DNA from: Umbellularia californica
Taxonomy: Eukaryota > Streptophyta > Magnoliopsida > Laurales > Lauraceae
Assembly (NCBI GenBank): GCA_028538565.1
Contig: JAPQWN010000001.1
Coordinates: 10,860,001-10,924,000 of the forward strand
Direction of reading: 5' to 3'
DNA length: 64,000 bases
Part shown: piece by piece, positions 59,135 to 64,000 of the stretch
How the letters are laid out: every line of letters starts with the position of its first letter
How positions within the stretch are numbered: position 1 is the first letter of the stretch
The notes under the pieces: generated by a model
The model's input: the letters and a program-made list of their open reading frames with translations, nothing else
Told to the model about the DNA's origin: nothing
The model's database searches: none
Position numbers and translations under genes: made by a program

Positions 59135-60894
59135 CTGCCAAGTCTGTATTTTATATTTAGTTAATTTAAATAAATTTTCGAATGCCTTATACGATTTCGC
59201 TATCTTTCCTAATTTTGTTTTAGTTTAAAAATTCTTACTGCCAAATACGAAGATGAATTATGCCAGCGGCAGCCGGAGGATTTTTTATTTATGGAAAGGG
59301 AGATTCCCCGCCACTTGTGCCATAAGTGGATTGGCACTGAGCCGACCGTTTCTATTATATATTTTTAGAGTTTTGCATCCCTCATGCATGTACCTTTTTT
59401 TTCTTTTTTATAATTAAAAGCTTAGTTGCCCATGTGCACATATGAGAATCGACAGCACTGGAAATCTTATTATAATATCAGCACCAAAACCACATGGCAG
59501 AGATCTGCCATCTAAATTGGAATATAGTTTTGTTTGCATCTTCTTCCATTATTGGATTACATTTAATTTATCTTCCAAAGAAGACTTTGCCAGCAAAGAG
59601 AGCATCTATGACTAGTGTTCCTCTCCCAAATCACAGTCTCACAAGGGATTAATTAACAATTATAGAATTGGTTTAAATAGATATTTTAAGATAGCCCCAA
59701 GAGTACCTAATATTCTACTCATGCAAGCATCTCCCATCTTCTTCTTTTTTTTTTTTTTTTTCAATATGTACATCTATTGTCTATTTTAGATGGCTTAGCA
59801 AGTTAACCGTTCTTTTCCATGGTGAGTTTTTTTTTTTTTTTTTTTTTTTCCTCTCTTTTTTGTTACTCTAGATAAGGAGGTTAGATCCAATGAGAAAGTC
59901 TATACACGAAGAAGGTAGTATATCCAAGGTTTGGACCCTGGACAGTTATGGTGAGAACTGACACTCCTTACTGCCTAAGTAAATAACCGTTCACATATAA
60001 TTATTTACTTAATACTGATAGTTATATTAACTAAAGTTGAAGTTAGGAGTTGACAGATTAAAATAAAATTGTAGGACTACGAATAAATCTTTACTTAGTT
60101 TTATATGATTTTGGGGATGGGACAGCCTTCTAATACTCATCATCGTTTGGAGGATGTTGTTTTTTTTTCATTTTTTCTATTTTTTCAAGGCATCTCAACT
60201 TGCCAGATTGATAGGAGCGTTGCTAGATTTTGATAAGAGCGTAGTTTTTTGAACGGTCGCTCGATTTACAGGCTAGCTGGGAATCTTTCACGTTCCCGAA
60301 GGCATATTCTTCACAATCATCAGTGGATACGTTACCAAATCCAAATACCAGCCAAGAGAGAGTCATGTAGGTCCCATCATATTATTATTTTTTTTTATAA
60401 CTCAGCTCCCATCCAATCCAGCCTCGGAGCCTTTGGCCCTAAGCATGAGGGACACTTGACTTTGGACGATCGAGAACTAATACTTTAGGTCGCATATAAA
60501 CCCCTCTATCGACATGCACTGGGTAAAACTATGGGAGGTAGCCAACGGAGGTAAGTGTCTAATACAAGACCTATCCACTTCTTGAGGCCATGAATCCTTG
60601 GCCAACTGAAGTTCCATCATATTATTGTAGTTGCTCTTTAAGAACTATGTGCCTTGTTTCTTCTTCTTCTTCTTTTTGTAATTTGTATTGGGAGGAATGG
60701 TAGACTAACCTAGTCCTAAACTAAAACTAGCTGAGTCTAAGGCCTTTTTGGTATCTTTACTCTTTTTTGGATACACCCATTAAGATAGAGATATTAAAAA
60801 TAGTTATAGAAAATGATCTAAAATTAAAAAAAGTGTTTGGTACTACAATGATCTATGTTAAATAGACTTTTTTATTTCAATGATTGTTGAAAGT
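59135..60894. other. Non-coding intergenic stretch
   Basis: Contains long T tracts (59742-59761 and 59828-59850) and no recognised gene. The 79-codon frame at 60249-60488 shows no domain. Confidence 0.45.
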
Positions 60895-61490
60895 TTTTTA
60901 TAAACTTCTCGAGATCGGCAAGATATGAAGCCTTAAAAATTGACCTTGTAGCTGTGTTCAGCCTTCCAAAGAGATCTAATGGTTTAGATCTTGTGTTTGA
61001 GGCTCACGTAATCCAAAAAATTGCATCCAATAGCTCACATTTTTTGCAAATATCTTGAGATTGGGGGTGATCTAATGGTTGGAATTTGGTCTCATGGCCG
61101 TGTTTGATCTTGTGAACATTTCTAACAGTTCGGATCCTGATTTACAATCCCATAAATAATAAAAGATATAAAAAAGTGTTACTGCTCATGGACAAATCCA
61201 ATATTGAGCATAATACATCAATGGATGATATTGTTTTGCAAATATCTCGAGATACACAAGGTATAAAGCATTGAAAATTGATCATATAGTTGTTTTCATC
61301 TTTCCAAAGAGATCTAACGGTTTCGATCTTGCGTTTGGGGCCAACAGATTTCAGAAAGTTGCATCCAACAGTTTTACTTATTCTGCACACATCTCGAGAT
61401 TGGTGATGATCTAATAGCTGAGATTTGGTCTCATGATCGTGTTTGATCGTGTAAACATTTTCAACGGTTTGGATCTTAATTACACTGTTA
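60895..61490. repeat. Diverged direct repeat, two copies of about 250-bp, offset about 341 bp
   Basis: Blocks in the first copy (CTCGAGATCGGCAAGATATG, CCAAAGAGATCTAATGGTTT, TTGCATCCAATAG, GATCTAATGGTTGGAATTTG, GTGTTTGATCTTGTGAACAT) recur in order in the second (CTCGAGATACACAAGGTATA, CCAAAGAGATCTAACGGTTT, TTGCATCCAACAG, GATCTAATAGCTGAGATTTG, GTGTTTGATCGTGTAAACAT). Wording is of a non-coding repeat; the minus-strand frame across the second copy is incidental. Confidence 0.8.
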
Positions 61491-63074
61491 GGTTTTGAAA
61501 AAAAAATTGATTGGGGTGTGAATTGGCAAGGGACATTGCTCACCCGCCTTTATTTTTTTCCCTCTACTTTCTACATGCATCTATTCTTTTCCCTCAGCTT
61601 TCTACATATATTCAATTGTGGGCTATGGGAAATTGAGTCACTACCTCTATTACTCTATACTATTTAGAGGCCATCAAATGCCTATATTCCCAAAATTTCC
61701 ATTTAATTTAAAGATTTTAAGAAATAGAAGCGAAAAAAACAGTGATACAAAAGAGGGGCTAAGTCCTCGAGATCATCTGTAGGGTGCTCTACTTTAGTTC
61801 TGGCCAACCATCATCGGTGCTGCATTTCAATGCTCCCACAGAACCTCCATATGTGCTCTGCCAATGTACGCTCATTTTTACTATCCAGCACATGATGCTC
61901 ACCTTCCAGTACCAAAAGTCGATCCCTGACACTAATTGTGAGATGTGACGCTCTATATTCTTAACCCTACCCACTTCGGTTTGTAAGTTAACAACAATGA
62001 TATTAAATTAGTATTAGTCCATTGGGTTTTCCTCCTAATGATGGAGAAGGCAACAATGTCAAGAGTTGTTGGCTCACTCAAGATATGGAGACGGTAAAAA
62101 AGGCGGTGAAATTGCAGGCTGAAGGTGAATGTGAAAGCCAACATTTGTTGGCTAAGGTCTTTAGGTTAGAGGTTGTGCAATTTAGTTTTGTGTGCTGAAG
62201 GCGACATGTTGGAGTGCAAAAGTCAAAAAAATTTCCTGCACATTGTTCATAAGAATAGGTATGCCTGCAATGGTGAAAACGTAAGGGCAACAAGTTGGCC
62301 TATTGATTTGGACGAATTCTACTTGAAGTGTTATATATATTTGCCTCTTTTCTTCTTGTAATCCACCTTTGCATATTGATAACGATTGTAGTGCTGATAT
62401 TTTCTAATTGTGTCTTAAGAAAGATATTTGTAATCCCATTTTCAATAATGGAAGATTTGAACCTAGTCAAGTGATTTTTATCTTTACATTGAAGAGTTTT
62501 CCATGTAAAAATTAGTATGTGCTCTTGCACTCTTATTTGTATATTTTACTTATGTATTATTATTGTATGTATTCTCTATAGATTTGTACATAGAAGGTAA
62601 AGGAGCGGTGCTTTCCCAGCATTGTCATCATTTCTAACCATCTCATTTCACAAAATTATATGGATGGTCTATTAGGTTTATTACCCTAAATTAACTACAT
62701 GCAAATGTCCACTCGACATTGGCTAACTCTCTTATCTATGATCTGAGTCATAATGAACAAGATCATGACTTTGTTCCCTTTGAGTTACAATATAGCTCAG
62801 AGATTGTTTGTGCTCATCACTCACCCTGTCAAAAAGGTTAAGAACCATTCCTCTTAACAAAATTGTGATATGATTTTATAATCAATATCCAAATGGCAAA
62901 TTGGTTAGGATTGAGACATGACTCATAATATAATAGCTTGAAGCATCACAACAAAAGTTTGAGGCAGGTTGTAAATGTAGAAGGATTTTGGAATTCGTAT
63001 GAGCCACCTAAATATGAATTATCTCATCCTACTCCAAGCAGATCAAGATTACTAACATAAGGTAAACCACAACG
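61491..63074. other. Non-coding intergenic stretch
   Basis: No supported gene. The part next to 63074 may be the decayed interior of a copia element because a primer-site-like motif follows. Confidence 0.4.
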
Positions 63075-63231
63075 CTGATACCACGTATAGGATCTTACAC
63101 TCCATTGAGCAACCACTTATCCCAAGATCAATTGGTGATGGGAAATGACACAACAATAGTTTTGTGGTGAAAGCGAGGGTTCGAAAACAATTATGACCAC
63201 TCAGGAGCGATGGTGGACGTTGACCTCAACA
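63075..63231 (-). repeat. Copia LTR-like segment with primer-binding-site-like motif
   Basis: On the minus strand the segment starts TGTTGAGGTCAACGTCCACC and ends near GTAAGATCCTATAC, parallel to 45230-45088. It is followed immediately by TGGTATCAG (complement of 63075-63083), the start of the initiator-methionine tRNA complement used as a primer site by many plant copia elements. This points to a 5' LTR and PBS of the same family whose 3' end survives at 45 kb. The interior is too decayed to read. Confidence 0.55.
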
Positions 63232-63479
63232 GCCTTCCAATGGTAAAAGGCTGATATCTTAAACATAAAAGGAAACGTTTGCTGATCCAACTCAATCAAT
63301 CTTTTGGGGTGCCAAGCTTGTCTACAAACTACAGGTTTTAATGGACCCATCAAAAATTGCCAACCATTTTATAAGTGTCTTCACCTGACTTACCCGGTGC
63401 CTGTGTGTGGATTTCGTGTGTATCCCAAAGTCATAGTCCTATTGGATATAAAATAGGGAAACTCTCGTTAGAAGTTCGA

Positions 63480-63985
63480 AAAAATTCAGAAAGACCTTAA
63501 GTTTCTACCTTATTTCAAAAAATGATATAAGTTTCAAAACTTTTCAAGTTAATCCCAAATTTTTCTACAAAGTTTTCAATTAAGGACATCTGTTAATTTA
63601 AAGCTATTTTTGGACAACTTTTTTTTCATTTTTTTTAAAGTACCTAAATTATCCTTCATTGAAATAAAACTCTCATTAACTTCCTCTATATTTTCTTTAT
63701 TTCCTTCACCGGCATCCTCACGTAGATCAAGAACAACCAGTATTCCCATAGCGATTACATGTAGCGGCTGCTAAAACCATGTCATGGCTTTAAATGAAGG
63801 GTAATTTATGCATGTTTAAAATACTGAGGGAAAGTCACTATAAAATACATGTAAATGGCCGAATGTCTTTAATTGAGAATTTACTGGAAAATTTAGAGAT
63901 TAATTTAAGAAGTTTTGAAATTTATGTCTTTTTTTGAAATAATGAAAAAACTTAATGCCTTATTTGAGATTTTTAATAAAAAAAT
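63480..63985 (+). repeat. Dispersed repeat, copy B (uninterrupted)
   Basis: Matches 34020-34915 block by block (GACCTTAAGTTTCTACCTTA, CTTCATTGAAATAAAACTCT, TACATGTAGCGGCTGCTAAA, TATGTCTTTTTTTGAAATAA) in the same orientation, without the 334-bp MITE. It may continue beyond the window end. Confidence 0.75.
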
Positions 63986-64000
63986 GGAAAAAGAGAGAGA

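Noticed and set aside
61142..61543. A 133-codon minus-strand frame
   Set aside because: It covers the second copy of a non-coding direct repeat, and the first copy is not open in the same way.

Overview
The window reads as nuclear DNA of a flowering plant. It is AT-rich, has spliced genes with GT-AG introns and plant-only protein families, and is packed with plant-type transposable elements (Helitrons, hAT and Tourist-like elements, tRNA-derived SINEs, LINE and copia remnants, solo LTRs). It does not look grass-like; a woody eudicot or magnoliid is my low-confidence guess. There is no sign of prokaryotic or organellar DNA.

Only three protein-coding loci can be supported. (1) 6443-6550 (-) is a perfect first coding exon of histone variant H2A.Z with a splice donor. 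I found no further H2A exon in the 6.4 kb downstream of it, so the gene either has a very long intron leaving the window or is an orphan fragment. (2) 36354-37676 (+) is a complete three-exon gene for a DUF506/PDDEXK_6 protein of 372 residues, with G-box/ABRE-like sites upstream. (3) 51469-56295 (-) is a complete six-coding-exon gene for GDP-mannose 3,5-epimerase (GME; ascorbate and cell-wall precursor synthesis), 373 residues, with a further intron in the 5' leader and a TATA box near 57270.

Layout: 1-1104 LINE remnant split by a Tourist-like MITE; 2366-3052 hAT element; 6443-6740 H2A.Z exon 1 and leader; 7150-7845 tandem repeat with a MITE inside one unit; 9002-12778 non-autonomous Helitron with a second, oppositely oriented Helitron inside it; 12793-13513 hAT element; 17.3 kb LINE RNase H fragment; 18193-18316 near-perfect foldback; 22991-23227 tandem duplication; 23398-23648 MITE; 26.2 kb SINE; 27192-27920 hAT element; 31578-34012 solo LTR; 34020-34915 dispersed repeat split by a hAT MITE; 35.5-37.8 kb DUF506 gene; 45.1-46.2 kb copia remnant split by a hAT element; 47.4 kb SINE; 51.5-57.3 kb GME gene with a LINE tail and a solo LTR in its introns; 57.7 kb SINE; 58564-59134 hAT element; 60.9-61.5 kb direct repeat; 63.1-64.0 kb copia LTR-like piece and second copy of the dispersed repeat.

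The three genes show no functional link to one another. The main biology is the layered insertion history: target-site duplications can be read for many elements, and three cases (34.4 kb, 45.5 kb and the nested Helitrons) give a clear order of insertion. I found no convincing new multi-gene system. The most unusual objects are the foldback at 18.2 kb, the solo LTR with long inverted ends in the GME intron, the palindrome array in the large solo LTR, and the orphan H2A.Z exon. All similarity statements come from reading by eye, not from database searches.
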